Below the pieces are notes generated by a model, which had not been told where the DNA came from, did no database searches, and saw only the letters and a list, made by a program, of their open reading frames with translations. A stretch of 64,000 bases of DNA from Paraphysomonas bandaiensis (lineage: Eukaryota; Chrysophyceae), in contig CBFFRP010000181.1 in assembly GCA_965644295.1 (NCBI GenBank), positions 186,001 to 250,000 of the forward strand. The letters run 5' to 3'. Positions 1 through 11,610 of this stretch are shown here, one piece after another (positions within the stretch are counted from its first letter, which is position 1; the number at the start of each line of letters is the position of its first letter). A program made the position numbers and the translations under genes.

Positions 1-56
1 TTTATGTAAGGCATATGAAGTGTGTAGGCACTGAGAATACGGCATGTGTTTCTTAC

Positions 57-3000
57 ACGTTTGCTCTGTTCTGCATATTGGGCTCTGATCTCCGCAAGCT
101 CCTGTGTTACATATTAAATGCATAATATCACGCTATTCTTAGTCACAGTGTACACTTCAAAACCCAACTTACCCGTTCTTCCTCATCATCGTAATCGTCA
201 TCTTCGTAATCATCAACTGTGTCATCTTCCACTTCCACTTCCACTTCAACACAATCTTCATCGCCTGGAGAGCATTCTTCCCAGTCATCAATTTCTTCCA
301 ATGTAATTGTTTTGGGTTGCGTCAACGTTGTTATCTGCATCATTAATATACCACACATTATTCGTATGCATAATCTCCGTAACAGTGTCTTCTCAAAATG
401 TAACACTTTTACAATTCGAATTACCTTTCCATTGGAGTCAACTTCAACTTCCATCTCTACACAATCAGGATCTCCTTCCTCACACTCCTCCCATTCATCG
501 TCGTCTACTTCAACTGCGCGCATACTTAATATGCTTTTGAACATACACGAAAACACATGGCATAAGGCGTAAACCACATTGCAGCGCCAACCCATTCCCA
601 TGAAACTACAATACTAAGGCTTCTCACCTTCATTTAACAAAAGACCCTTCTCAATCTCTGAATATGCCGCAAATGCCGCTTGGATCTCCCTCGGAGGATT
701 GTTCACGTCATATCCACCAGTATCTTCTACAACGACCATCATACGGTCCAGTCTCTGATTATAATTCACAGTGATAACAATCAGAATAATTTGATGTTAA
801 ATACTGTAAATCACACAAGAGAAAATAATATATCGCATGCTGTAATCTACGCTTGCTGTTCGTCATATCACCTCCTTAGCAGACTTATAGTTTCTGTGTC
901 CGAGGTCACACACAGCAGCGTTAAAATAAATTCCTTTAAGCATACTATAATGGTTTCCTATTTTGACTCCAGCCGCAAGTCTTTCTGCCTTTTCAATTGT
1001 GGTTCGCCACATAGCCGACGCCTGCATGCATAAATGTTATTAATTACGTTACCCTTGTCAGCAGTAAATGTATTGGTAGTGCCTACCAACTCAATAGTGC
1101 ATAAATTATATAAAGCATAACACTTTACAAGAAGTGTACAAAGGCACAGTGCGTCACACTGATAATGTAGATTGAAAAGTATTCTATCGGGTAGCACAAA
1201 CATGTACGGATTTTATACACATTTACCTTACTATACTGTTTCAAGTTGCAGTGGAGGATTGCAGCGAGCTGAAGACAACCAATGAACTCCCTCGCAATAC
1301 TCTTATTATCCGTGAAGTCAAAGTGTTTCTTCATCAATTCTGAACACAAATATCAGCAAGATATATTACGACGTATGTAACGCCCAGTATACAGCGCTTT
1401 AAAAATCTAATTACGAGTTGGAATAACCATAGCAGAGAAATAATCGTGGAGCAGTATCATGAAAATAGCAGAAAAGCGCAACGCAAAATCTTCTATCGTA
1501 CAATAAATTCGATAGGTTGTGGCGTAGCATACTATGTACACCGTACCTACTGCCTTCAGTTCATATTTCAGAGCTTCTTCGTTGTACTCTCTTGCAACAT
1601 CAGTAGATTTGTCCTAACATGACGTGCACGGCATTAAGATGCGTCACTTCTATGCATATTTAACTCCACAGTAGCAATACTACCGGTATATATCAACAAA
1701 CGTTGAACTCATACGCTTATTGGGCATGGTATATATGTAACCTACTGAAATACACTACAGAATACCTGCAGCATGGTGAACTGGTTGTACATCAGTTCTC
1801 CGAGGTTATGGTACATCAGCGCAGACATATGTTGAGCAAAAGGCTTGCTCTTCTCGTGCAAAAGAGTGTATAGCTTGTTCAGAACCTTCAGTACTTCATT
1901 GGCAATTGACTTTTTCTGACCTGCACGTAACCAAGCTATAAAAGTGCGTGCCACATAATTATCAAACTACATACCAATATTTGTCAGGGCGTGAAACAAG
2001 TCGTTTCCATTCTCGGCTGTTCGTTTTAGCATATAGATATACTCCGATAGAGCGCTAGGGACATTACCACCGGCCTCCTATATAAAATGTTTCAAAATCG
2101 TGCCTCAGCGAAATACTCAATGGTATTAGTATTAATGTATACTTGTCATGTCTAACCTGCATCTTTTTCTCGAACCCGGAGAGCCAATCCACTGTGATGT
2201 CGTAGATATTCACGTACATTTGCTAATCCATAGAAAACCCATTTAAGAAATATATCCGGTGAAGAGTATTACTTGGTATGGTGATATACGATATACAACA
2301 GTTCCGATGTATGACAAAAATTATGAAATCATTATTGCTCAGTAATATGCAACACAACACACTATGCAGTATGTTACTGCACAAACCTGATACTTTCTAT
2401 GTGACTCGTCATCACCTATAGTGCTATAAATATCTGCCAAGTGGTGGGAGGCCACACTTAGAGCCTATAAAGCAGTCATATCACTGTCATATACTCTGGA
2501 GCAATACATTATAGAATACACACAGTTCCGAAGGCAATCCATACAAAGTATTGGCGAAACTATTGTGACACGAGGAGAAAACATGTCACTATACTCTTAC
2601 GTTAAATTCGTTGACAGTTGCATTTGGCAGTGTGGCTTTTTCAATAAGCTCCTGAACATGATCAGAGTAAACGTCCGAAGCAGTGGATAACAAAAATGCT
2701 TGATTGACATTTAATTGAGAAGCAAGAGGCTTATTTGTCGTGGCACTGGTACATATCGATTCAAAAGCTTTTCTAAACACCGTTGACCGTTGTGGTGTTA
2801 TTTCTCCCATCTGTTACGGCAATAAATTAGATCGCACGTCATAAGAGTATGTGCACGTGTCAGAATCGCAATATATAACGGTACATATATATACCCTGCA
2901 ATGGAGGGTGCAGGTAATAATACAGGATATGTGGGCATACCAGATGCATCACTTGATTATACTCCTTTTGATGGGTCATCGCTGGAGGATCTGAAACAGC

Positions 3001-4629
3001 ACACATACATTTGAGTCGCGGCAAAAAAATGGGGAACAACAATATTGGTGTATACTGGAGGGAGTTCAAGAATCGAGCACTCACATTTAAGTTAAGTGTG
3101 AAGTGTATGTACCAGATATAAACACAGAGAAACTGTAATCTTACCTGAATTGAGTGCATCTCTCTCTAGGATGGCGACCTTTTCTTTAATGTCCCCAACA
3201 TAACTTTTTCCTGAATTGAAATCCCGCATGTACGACTCGTACAACACATCGAATGCGTCCTGATCGCATTTAACATTTCTGCAAACAATTAGGGAGCATG
3301 ACAACACGTCATAATAGCGAAAAATAAATTAATAGGTGCCTCGCTAAATATACACACAGCATAAAATAAAATATCGCGACATGTATGGTAATTTATATGA
3401 GTGGTCTTTTACGTGAATAGCACACATACTAGTCGAGTAGTCGACAATTCCAGAAGTTATACGCAAGAGGCAACAGTCATTGTGCATACATGAAAATAAA
3501 AATAGAAGAGTCTTACCTGTCAACAACTGTCCACCACTCTTTAACAAATTTCCGTAGCCAAGGTGTGTTTCGCATGATTAAAAACCCACTACAAAATACA
3601 CATCACCATTACAAAGCAGTACAGTTGTAAAAATACACACACAACACAAAACATAGCCATCAATATTGCAGTGTACAACTCTAACATACATGACCATCAT
3701 ACCTGTTCAAATACCCCTGTCTGATGTCAGCTGAAGCGATGAAGTCCGCCTTCTCGTACTGTTGTCCAATAAGTTCTATCTTCATACCTACCAAACATAA
3801 ATATCATTAACAAATCCGTATGTCGAAACTATGATAGCGCTGTATTCACGTTGCGGTATAATCATACGACTGCAGAGTAAAGTGCAACATATGATACAGC
3901 AAGACAGTATAATATTTAAGTTTTGGTTCCCACCTAGATCTAGAACAATAGCATCTGCATCCATCCATACCTAATAACCAATAATTAGGTGCATTAGGTG
4001 ACATTAACACTGGTCAACGGGTCTATTCACAAAGAATGTATATACACCACCAAAGCACTTACCAAGTATTCAGTGTCCTTAGCCCACCCATTTGTAGGGT
4101 CCAGGGCAACATCAATTATCTTCACCTGCACCGGGCCGGTGAGCAAATACTTGAGGTGTATGTCATGAGTTCAGCTATACCTTATTCCAACGAGGGTCAC
4201 CAGTTTGATAATTGCTGCCTGAGATACAAATACATTATGTGGATGCAATAGAAACTAATACATACTAATAATCATTGGTCATATGATACCTGTTTCAGGG
4301 CTGAGCCAATGAAAACTATATCCATTTTGCTCCGCATATGCTGCAGTAGAGGCGATCATATACGAGCCAAACTTCATAATATCCGGAATATTAAACTGAG
4401 AGCTATCATCCACACCCAAATATGTAACAAATGCCACTTTATTTGCTGTACCTGACATACTTATTGATTTATTTGCACAGTCAGATAGTGTCAGTACATC
4501 GTCTATATGAGAACAACATGAACTGATTGAGGGAGTGTTTAAGGGATGAGGCTGAGGGCGGGTTGTCTTTAAAACTTGAGATAGAGAAGGGATTGTATAT
4601 AGAGCAAATAATGTAGAGAATAAATACAT
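57..4629 (-). CDS. Secreted glycosyltransferase-TPR-acidic fusion protein (partial)
   Basis: Twenty exons can be joined in phase on the minus strand: 4629-4290, 4218-4181, 4125-4063, 3970-3934, 3787-3703, 3588-3517, 3278-3145, 2990-2941, 2810-2601, 2464-2387, 2222-2157, 2077-1975, 1935-1766, 1613-1547, 1339-1227, 1021-872, 754-628, 513-425, 334-173 and 101-57. They give 733 codons with no stop, and the gene continues off the left edge. The N-terminus is a signal peptide (MYLFSTLFALYTIPSLSQV). Residues ~60-240 look like a GT-A fold glycosyltransferase, nearest in my reading to the GT34/MNN10 type: the DxD motif lies in EYLVWMDADAIV, followed by ASADIRQGYLNSGFLI and a Trp-rich helix. The next ~400 residues are helical and TPR-like. 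The C-terminus is acidic and carries two copies of WEEC-x2-GD-x-DCVE on consecutive exons. A Golgi/secretory sugar transferase is inferred; donor and acceptor are unknown. Exon 9 begins with an in-frame ATG, so two adjacent genes remain a weak alternative. Confidence 0.72.
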
Positions 4630-5509
4630 GATTAGGTGATTATATGATCTATTATCTAATTGGGGGGAAATATATGGTTAATGCTACGCTATCTTAATAT
4701 GATGCAATGCTGTGTGAGTACATACAGCAGTAGTAGGTAGGTACAGTAGGTATGTAGTGGGTAGGTAGTATTTACATGAAAATTTTATATAGTGCCAAAA
4801 AGCATAAAACCCACCGAAATGTGTAATTGGAAACCCCTGTTTTTATAGAAGAATTACACAGGAGGAAAACATCACCCATATAAAAAACTGCGATTTTGAG
4901 ATTTTTCGAAAATAATCAGATCTGTGTAATTCTAATTACACAGATTTTTAACCTATTTTTTGAAGGCATCCATCCGTCCATTCACAAAAGTCGGGTTTTA
5001 TTTATGTAAGACGACAGCAACAATGATAGATACTTACAATCTTAAGACACAGATACTAATAAGTCGAATAACCTGCAGTAGTAAATCCTAGACAAATGGA
5101 CCCAGCATAATTCAAGGACAAAACGAAAGGAATGTATTGGAAGAATGTCCACACTATCCAGAATACTCAACAATCTTACAGTGATTGCGATCATTATAGC
5201 TGTGTATAGCGGCCAGCTAACTCTAACTAGATCTACCCAATACATACCATGGGTATGCATGATTATGAGAAACAGTGCGCGTTATTGTAGAAGAGAGGGA
5301 TTAGCCAGTACAAAGCCAATCATAACACATGGAACATGCGTATGATCCTTGTTAAAGGAAAGTTTCTTGGGTCATGAGAAGCCCCGGATTAAGCTGCACG
5401 AGTGTTGTACTTCCTTATAAAACTGCTCCATTCTGAGCGCGTACTTAGGTAGAGCCGGGGTGGGGGTCTTACTAATTAAGTCCCATACAATATTTGCTAG
5501 CTAATAAAG
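4630..5509. other. AT-rich intergenic with a perfect 12-bp hairpin
   Basis: No gene is supported here. 4920-4931 (ATCTGTGTAATT) and 4934-4945 (AATTACACAGAT) are perfect inverted copies separated by 2 nt. The core GTGTAATT/AATTACAC recurs at about 4819 and 4852. A short tract of GTAGGTA-like simple sequence lies at 4735-4770. At about 5450-5500 there are stretches (AGAGCCGGGGTGGGG, TATTTGCTAGCTA) that also occur inside the adjoining 538-bp repeat. Confidence 0.5.
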
Positions 5510-6047
5510 TCAGACAAGAAGCCGGAACTATCTGAAGACAAGACTTGGATATTACTGAAGTGTTCAGGTTGAAGATAATGGTGAGTTTTTCGGAAATATA
5601 GCAAGCACAAGGATGAAGTTTACGACTTAGATCAGACAACCAATTTGTGTAACCAGATTTCGTAGTAAGTTAAGCGTTGAAGAAGAAGCAATTTGAAACT
5701 CCCTGAAGACGGAAAATTACATGGATAATCTCACATATTACCCTCGATTACCTCACTTTGTTTACAAATAAGACAAAACTAAGGCGTCCGAAATATTGGT
5801 CGTTATCATGAATATTTGATAAAGATAATTCTCAACAATATATATAGCATGAGTATTGATTGCCAATAACTGCAATATAACTGAAATATTAAATGAACAA
5901 GATGTCTACCTCTCACGTAATGACAATATTTTTGATACGCTATTTGCTAGCTACCTACTGAAACCAACTAGCTACGTCATTATCACACGGTATTTAGCGC
6001 TGAATTTGCAGTAAGAGCCCGGGGTGGGGAAGCGCTGAGCTAAGCAA
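5510..6047. repeat. 538-bp direct repeat, copy 1
   Basis: This segment, from TCAGACAAGAAGCCGG to GCTGAGCTAAGCAA, reappears in the same orientation at 7738-8276 with only a handful of substitutions and one small indel (about 98% identity by eye). It has no open frame of note and no TG...CA ends. The flanking 5-mers do not form a target-site duplication. It is either a recent segmental duplication or an unclassified non-autonomous element. The pair encloses the secreted-protein gene at 6519-7013. Confidence 0.9.
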
Positions 6048-6518
6048 TGTGTACATGTGTAGAGGTGTGCGGTAGCAAAAATGTAGAACTTGGCTTATTG
6101 TAATTTAATATACTCTTGTCTTACAACTCTAGCTTTTACCTTAGAATATTTAACGCACGATGTTCGTGTGTAGCTCTTATCGAACAGATCCACACATACT
6201 TTGTAATAATATAGAATGCAGATTGTGCAGCATTGGAGAATTCCGTATTTAATATAGTGATGTCAAGTGCTGTATATACATGAACAATTAATATGATGGA
6301 ATATAGTGCCTCGTAGCTATAATCAGGACAAAATGTACTGCCTGTCCATATGACGCTTTTACACTATCGGTATGAGGCAGCAATGCAAAGTGTAATAGAA
6401 AGCAACAAGCTAATTCTATTCAATAAAACAGGAAATATATAGCAAATTATTACTTAGCAATATGCTTCCTTTTAAATTAAATAGTCTACCATTTCACAAT
6501 CTTGATCGACTAAGCATA
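6048..6518. other. Intergenic, 3' side of the secreted-protein gene
   Basis: AT-rich sequence between repeat copy 1 and the stop codon of the secreted-protein gene. I see no coding potential, RNA gene or repeat in it. Confidence 0.4.
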
Positions 6519-7013
6519 TCATACCATCTGAATGATAAATTCAGTGGCTGACTTGATAAAAGTGCTCACAAATTTACCAACAAGCTCAACGTTAGAACTA
6601 TGGTCATCACATAATAAAAGGTCTGATTGAAGAACAAAATCTCCATCACTGTCGAAATATAAAGTTGAAAAGTATTTATTCGAATTCCAGTTACCGGCAA
6701 CTGATTGGGCAGCACAAACATCACTATTCTTGATTATCTTAGGAAGAACAAGCCAATAGTAATACATAGATATGTCGCTATTACCAATAGTTATTATAAC
6801 AGTTTGGTTGCCCATGACATCAACATTGAATACCATTTCGAGGGTCTCATCACCTGTAATGGATACGTTTCGGCCATTCGCAGTAAATAGAGCAGCAATG
6901 TCTTCCGTGGAGAACTTAGTACAAGCTTCACTTTTGATGGATTCATCCAATGCTTCCAGTGAGTCTCCCTGGCAACATATAAGAGCAAGTCCGATGATAG
7001 TGATGTAGTACAT
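6519..7013 (-). CDS. Small secreted protein of unknown function
   Basis: Single-exon frame of 164 aa. The first ~16 residues (MYYITIIGLALICCQG) are a typical signal peptide. The mature part has four cysteines (one in SEACTKF, one in DVCAAQ, two near the signal cleavage region and LLLCDD), potential N-glycosylation sites (NVS, NQT) and no membrane segment. I do not recognise a family. The size, single exon and leader suggest a secreted or cell-surface factor, but no activity can be assigned. The gene sits between two nearly identical 538-bp direct repeats. Its 5' side (7100-7370) carries the GTACTGCTGTAC-type simple sequence seen upstream of other genes here, which supports this start. Confidence 0.6.
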   Translation of the reverse strand: MYYITIIGLALICCQGDSLEALDESIKSEACTKFSTEDIAALFTANGRNVSITGDETLEMVFNVDVMGNQTVIITIGNSDISMYYYWLVLPKIIKNSDVCAAQSVAGNWNSNKYFSTLYFDSDGDFVLQSDLLLCDDHSSNVELVGKFVSTFIKSATEFIIQMV

Positions 7014-7737
7014 TCGTGAGAGTGTTGTGGCTTTGAGTGTTACTGATATTATGCTTTAGAATATATTGTATTTTGATGAGGTATTGATTTCATTAATCCA
7101 GTGACCATGTCCACGTTTCCAAGATTCCTCATATTCCTGAACACTTCCTGGAACACTGTGTACTGCTGTATATACTGCTGTACTCGTACACTCGTACACA
7201 TGTGTTCGTTACTTTATGTGTTATCGATTTTCCCGCTTTCAAAAAAAATCCTACCTTTTACAATACAATATCGGTGTTTTCCTGGATGCATACCTGCTCA
7301 TACGTATACGAGTACAGTATACATATATAGGTACATCGGTGCGTGTGTTGTACAGCAGTAGCAGTATGGCTTTCTATATCTTGACTTGTACCTTCAGTTG
7401 TTAAGTGACTACATTCATAAAAGAGTCTTTAATTACTGACCGTATAATGAATACAACTATTAAACCAATGTCTCGCCCTGTCAAAGAGCAGCATCTTCCC
7501 AAAGGATTGCCTCCAGAAGCAAGAAGTTTGCAAAACAAATGGGCTTGGATCTGAAGGGTCTAGAGGCTGAGATAAACAGCTTTGAGCATAATGCCATATA
7601 TGTGACTGACTGTGGACTATGAACTGTCATGCCCAGGCTGAAAATATGTGCAGTGGCTGATCAATTGATATGCTCTACTGGTCAGCGTAGTGTGTTATTT
7701 GTGGACAAGTGTTTCTGCAGTAGAGGGCCAGAGTACA
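7014..7737. promoter_or_regulatory. 5' flank of the secreted-protein gene, simple-sequence rich
   Basis: 7140-7370 contains repeated TACTGCTGTA / TACAGCAGTA words and TATACATATATAGG. The same type of sequence lies before NME7, the FHA gene, PRP4 and CAP-G. Inferred promoter-proximal region; no individual factor site can be named. 7400-7737 shows nothing coding. Confidence 0.35.
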
Positions 7738-8276
7738 TCAGACAAGAAGCCGGAACTATCTGAAGACAAGACTTGGATATTACTGAAGTGTTCAGGTTGA
7801 AGATAATGGTGAGGTTTGCGGAAATATAGCAAGCACAAGGATGAAGTTTACGACTTAGATCAGACAACCAATTTGTGTAACCAGATTTCGTAGTAAGTTA
7901 AGCGTTGAAGAAGAAGCAATTTGAAACTCCCTGAAGGCGGAAAATTACATGGATAATCTCACATATTACCCTCGATTACCTCACTTTGTTTACAAATAAG
8001 ACAAAACTAAGGCGTCCGAAATATTGGTCGTTATCAATGAGTATATGATAAAGATAATTCTCTACAATATATATAGCATGAGTATTGATTGCCAATAACT
8101 GCAATATAACTGAAATATTAAATGAACAAGATGTCTACCTCTCACGTAATGACAATATTTTTGATACGCAATTTGCTAGCTACCTACTGAAACCAACTAG
8201 CTACGTCATTATCACACGGTATTTAGCGCTGAATTTGCAGTAAGAGCCCGGGGTGGGGAAGCGCTGAGCTAAGCAA
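7738..8276. repeat. 538-bp direct repeat, copy 2
   Basis: Second copy of the repeat at 5510-6047, same orientation, with a few base changes (for example near 7810 and 8035). Both copies end at GCTGAGCTAAGCAA, after which the flanks differ completely. Confidence 0.9.
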
Positions 8277-8912
8277 AGTGTAACACTCACTAGATGGTCA
8301 AACGCGGTGATTAGGTACGCTGTCATCATGTGGCAGGAACCACCATCTTTGCTCAACTATTAGAATCGATGTTACTGTTACCGTTATATGTGCTGCTTGT
8401 CAGATGTAGGTTGTCAAACCGGGTTTCGGCATATATTAGAAAAGGAAGGTCAAAATGTCAACTCGTACTCTCGTATTCCCGCTATTTAGTAATACCATTC
8501 TTTCTTATCTTACTTTATAAGTCATCAACAACTAATGCTGCGTAATATGCATATATACAAATATATTAAGTGCGGCAAACGTAGAGTCCGAATCGGCGCA
8601 AAAGTTGAGTATTTTACGTTTTACAGCCGCTATGTCGTTGTTGTGAACTCAATTATGACTGATACTGTACGACTCTAATTAAGTAAAGCAAGCATAGCTA
8701 CTACTGCTCTATCATTACATATTATAGGCTCCGTATTACGTATTTTGAAAACTTTACATCTTAATTACAGTCTTAAAATTGAAGCATTTTGAAGAGTAAG
8801 TCGATTTTAAGCATACTATATTCCAGATAAATCTGTTCGCTTGATAGCAATAGGCGATGTAATACCAATAGCTTGATCCATAGATTTCTTCACATATGAC
8901 AGGAATACGAGT
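8277..8912. other. Intergenic, no recognisable feature
   Basis: Sequence between repeat copy 2 and the 3' end of the prephenate dehydratase gene. A 71-codon open frame at 8330-8545 has no recognisable domain and no gene-like context, so I do not call it. Confidence 0.35.
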
Positions 8913-9983
8913 TCATGCGGTCGCTAGTATGTCAATCATATTGCTCCAGTCGGATGGTTCTGTTACCGTGTGAGAATTTCCGTGCTGCGTGTACCTGCCG
9001 AGGGAACGGGTCCACGTACAGCATTCCTCAAGGTTCCTTTGTAGTGCCTCGTTTACAATCTCTCTCTCGCTTGGAGTAAAGTCGACAAAAAAGAGGAGGT
9101 CCCAATGTGCAAAAGCAGAACCCCCAGCAGCAGATAGCCCAGGTATCGCTAATCGACAAGCCGTACTCGCAGGACGGCTCTCTATCTTGAGAATGTTGAT
9201 ATCTCGAAGTGCGAAACACGAAATCATGCGAAACATTGAACCTGGAGTATTCTTCACAGATAATACCACCGTAGCCTTCTTAACATCATCCTGACGTGCT
9301 GTCGTACTTTCAGGACCAATATACAGTGGGTCAATTACTTCCAATGTAGGCGAGATTCCGGTGGAGCGACTCGCTTTTGCAATGATGGCATATCTAGTTT
9401 CTGAGTTCCTATCGTTGCCAATACTCTCAGAAATAACATTTAAACCATAGAATGCGGCAGCTTGACGCGTACAAATGACGGCATCTCCGGAACCATCTGC
9501 TGTGGACAGAAGGAGTTTGCATGCGGCAGCGCTGTCGCACGTTGAGTCGCGCTCAATGCGTTCCAAAGATAAACGGGAACGTTTGCGATCGAGTGCATCT
9601 AAAAACTCAGAACAATCTTCAATAATAACCGGGTGTGACATAATCCGAGCAATCGACACATCAGATGCTGTTGCTTTCGTGCATAAGCAGTGCTGTTCCC
9701 TTTCAACAACTTCCCCAATAATAGTGACACCCTCACAATGCTTGAGTAACTGATCAAACACAACATGCATGCTACCATGATTGCTACTCTCCATTGGAAC
9801 AACACCGTAATCAATTCTTCCAGAGCATACATCATCAAAGATAGATACACATGTAGGCGAAGCTTCATAATGAATAGCGGAGGATATCTTGCTGAAGAAA
9901 TTCTTGGCAGCTACGCATGTAAAAGAATAATCACTTCCTAAGAAACTGACCTTTACGTTATCTACTTTCTGTTTTTTATTCAT
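8913..9983 (-). CDS. Prephenate (or arogenate) dehydratase with ACT domain
   Basis: Single exon, 356 aa. The enzyme removes water and CO2 from prephenate (or arogenate) in phenylalanine synthesis. The N-terminal catalytic domain (~residues 10-205) shows family landmarks: VSFLGSDYSF near the start, the VVPMESSNHGSM block (family VPIENS.EG) and the TRYAIIA motif (family TRF) near residue 212. A C-terminal ACT domain (~residues 235-330) with KNTPGSMFRMISCFALRDI followed by NILKIESRP is the usual phenylalanine-sensing module, so feedback inhibition is likely. There is no obvious plastid leader, so it is either cytosolic or the start is further upstream. The Tyr in TRY and the Met-Glu-Ser-Ser version of the substrate loop are divergent. 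Prephenate and arogenate use cannot be separated from sequence alone. Confidence 0.9.
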   Translation of the reverse strand: MNKKQKVDNVKVSFLGSDYSFTCVAAKNFFSKISSAIHYEASPTCVSIFDDVCSGRIDYGVVPMESSNHGSMHVVFDQLLKHCEGVTIIGEVVEREQHCLCTKATASDVSIARIMSHPVIIEDCSEFLDALDRKRSRLSLERIERDSTCDSAAACKLLLSTADGSGDAVICTRQAAAFYGLNVISESIGNDRNSETRYAIIAKASRSTGISPTLEVIDPLYIGPESTTARQDDVKKATVVLSVKNTPGSMFRMISCFALRDINILKIESRPASTACRLAIPGLSAAGGSAFAHWDLLFFVDFTPSEREIVNEALQRNLEECCTWTRSLGRYTQHGNSHTVTEPSDWSNMIDILATA

Positions 9984-10471
9984 ATTGATAGCTGTAAATA
10001 TAAAGATATATAGTTATATTCCACTGATGCATATGTATGTATTGGGAACTCCATATAGCTTGCTACGCACCTATGGAGCAGGTTACTACATATGTATGAT
10101 ATGGGTATTCTCCTGTACTGAACAACACGCACACACTCTATTTTATGACTGAGTCTTTTGCTTCTTGGAGGATGTGTACATAAAACCACTCTATAATCTC
10201 CAAAATCTATAATTTATATTCCCTTATTTCACATATTTCTTAAAAATATCATCCCCAACAATACAAAATCCGTAAAATCCATTAAAAACTGGTTACTTCC
10301 AGTCTAGCCAAGTAAGTTAGATTAGCTGAGATATTCTTCATCTCTATTATATGGTACAGCTAGTACAGTAGAATATACACTGATACACTGATACACTGAT
10401 ATAAACCATAGCCTTCCACTTGATTTCTTATCATACCATAATACATACATTAAAGTAGTGAATGACTATAA
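9984..10471. other. Divergent intergenic region
   Basis: Lies between the start codons of the prephenate dehydratase (-) and BMT5-like (+) genes, so it should hold both promoters. It is AT-rich and contains the tandem word ACTGATAC repeated three times at about 10379-10401. No specific site is recognised. Confidence 0.35.
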
Positions 10472-11336
10472 ATGGCAAATACTTCTAATAAACGCAAAAG
10501 GGCTATTAGAAAGAAAGCTGTTAAGAAAGCCAAGAAGCAGTGTAAACCTCTAACTGTTTCATCTAATGGAACCCTACGTGTTGCTACTAAACGTGAGCGT
10601 CCAAAATTTATGAATGCTGTACGGTATGATACCGGATCTATTTTATTACTAGGAGATGGAGGTTTACTTATTAACATATCTGTTATGTGTGTATTGTAAT
10701 ATAGTTATCATAGATTTCTCTTTTGCAGAGGGGTTAATTGCACATCGTAATGGGAGTGGACGTGGAGTAATAGCTACCTCATTTGATAGCCGAACGGCAG
10801 TCGAGAGAAAGTATGGTGAGAGTTCCGTATCAGCTCGATTGAGTCGGTTGACTGCTGCTGGTGCTGTTGTGAAGCATGACGTGGATGCACGGGCACTGGA
10901 TGCTGCAGCCCCTGTCCTGTTGTCCACTCTTCGTGATAGAGAAAAGGGGGGCAATCGTCTTGATGATTCTTCTGCATCAGCGTTGTCGCAACAAAGGTTT
11001 AGTCGCGTTGTATTCAATTTTCCCCATTCTGGACAGCAGCGTGTGCATGTCAACAGAGCTCTCCTACAGAGTTTCTTTGCCACTGTCCCGGCTGTTCTAT
11101 CTTCTGCAGGAGAAGTCCACATAACTATCAAAATGAAACCTCCTTATTCCTTATGGGGAATCGAAGATATTGCGAAAGATAATAAATTCCGATTAGTAGC
11201 TACCAAGGAGTTTGATCAACAACTCTTTCCAGGATACAGGCATCAGACAACAGAAGCTGATGCGGTAACCTTCAGAGCAGCCGGAAATATAGAGGCTCGC
11301 TCAATTAAGACTCTGTGTTTTGCGAAAAAGAAATAG
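10472..11336 (+). CDS. BMT5-like rRNA (uridine-N3) methyltransferase
   Basis: Two exons, 10472-10661 and 10714-11336, give 270 aa. The 52-bp intron splits the key motif: after splicing it reads ILLLGDGDFSFAEGL, the SAM-binding signature of the BMT5-like (DUF2431) Rossmann family. Other family marks are VVFNFPHSG near the middle and GEVHITIKMKPPYSLWGI towards the end, then the FPGYRHQTTE block. The yeast member BMT5 methylates uridine N3 in 25S rRNA; a nucleolar role is inferred. The first 40 residues are Lys/Arg-rich (NKRKRAIRKKAVKKAKKQ), consistent with nucleolar targeting and rRNA binding. The start is the first ATG after a stop-rich region. Confidence 0.88.
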
Positions 11337-11610
11337 GTAGATACGTTGTAGACGTATCGATCGAATTGAAATTGTTTGAGCATGTCAAAAAGTTGTGGCA
11401 ACCACATATGAGAGTTATCCCGCTGAACAGTAGCACAATTAGGGCGAGACATAAATGCATTAGCGCATATGTAATAAATATATATCATATATCATTTCAT
11501 ATCATTGCAGCTGAAATGCTGAAACTATCATTCATTGCGGGGATTGGAGATTACTTTGTTCTTAATTCCTTATTCCCATACACTTTCTTCTTTCTTCAGA
11601 CTACTATAAG
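11337..11610. other. 3' flank of the BMT5-like gene
   Basis: No supported gene. AT-rich DNA leading into the solo-LTR relic. Confidence 0.3.

Noticed and set aside
143-601. Single continuous 152-aa acidic gene on the minus strand
   Set aside because: The frame runs through two introns with good GT-AG sites. The two acidic motifs are separate in-phase exons of the glycosyltransferase-TPR gene.
5510-8276. 538-bp repeats as LTRs of a small retroelement carrying the secreted-protein gene
   Set aside because: Ends are not LTR-like, there is no primer site after copy 1, no polypurine tract before copy 2 and no target duplication.
8330-8545. 71-codon hydrophobic plus-strand frame
   Set aside because: No leader-plus-domain logic, no homologue recognised, and AT-rich context where such frames arise by chance.
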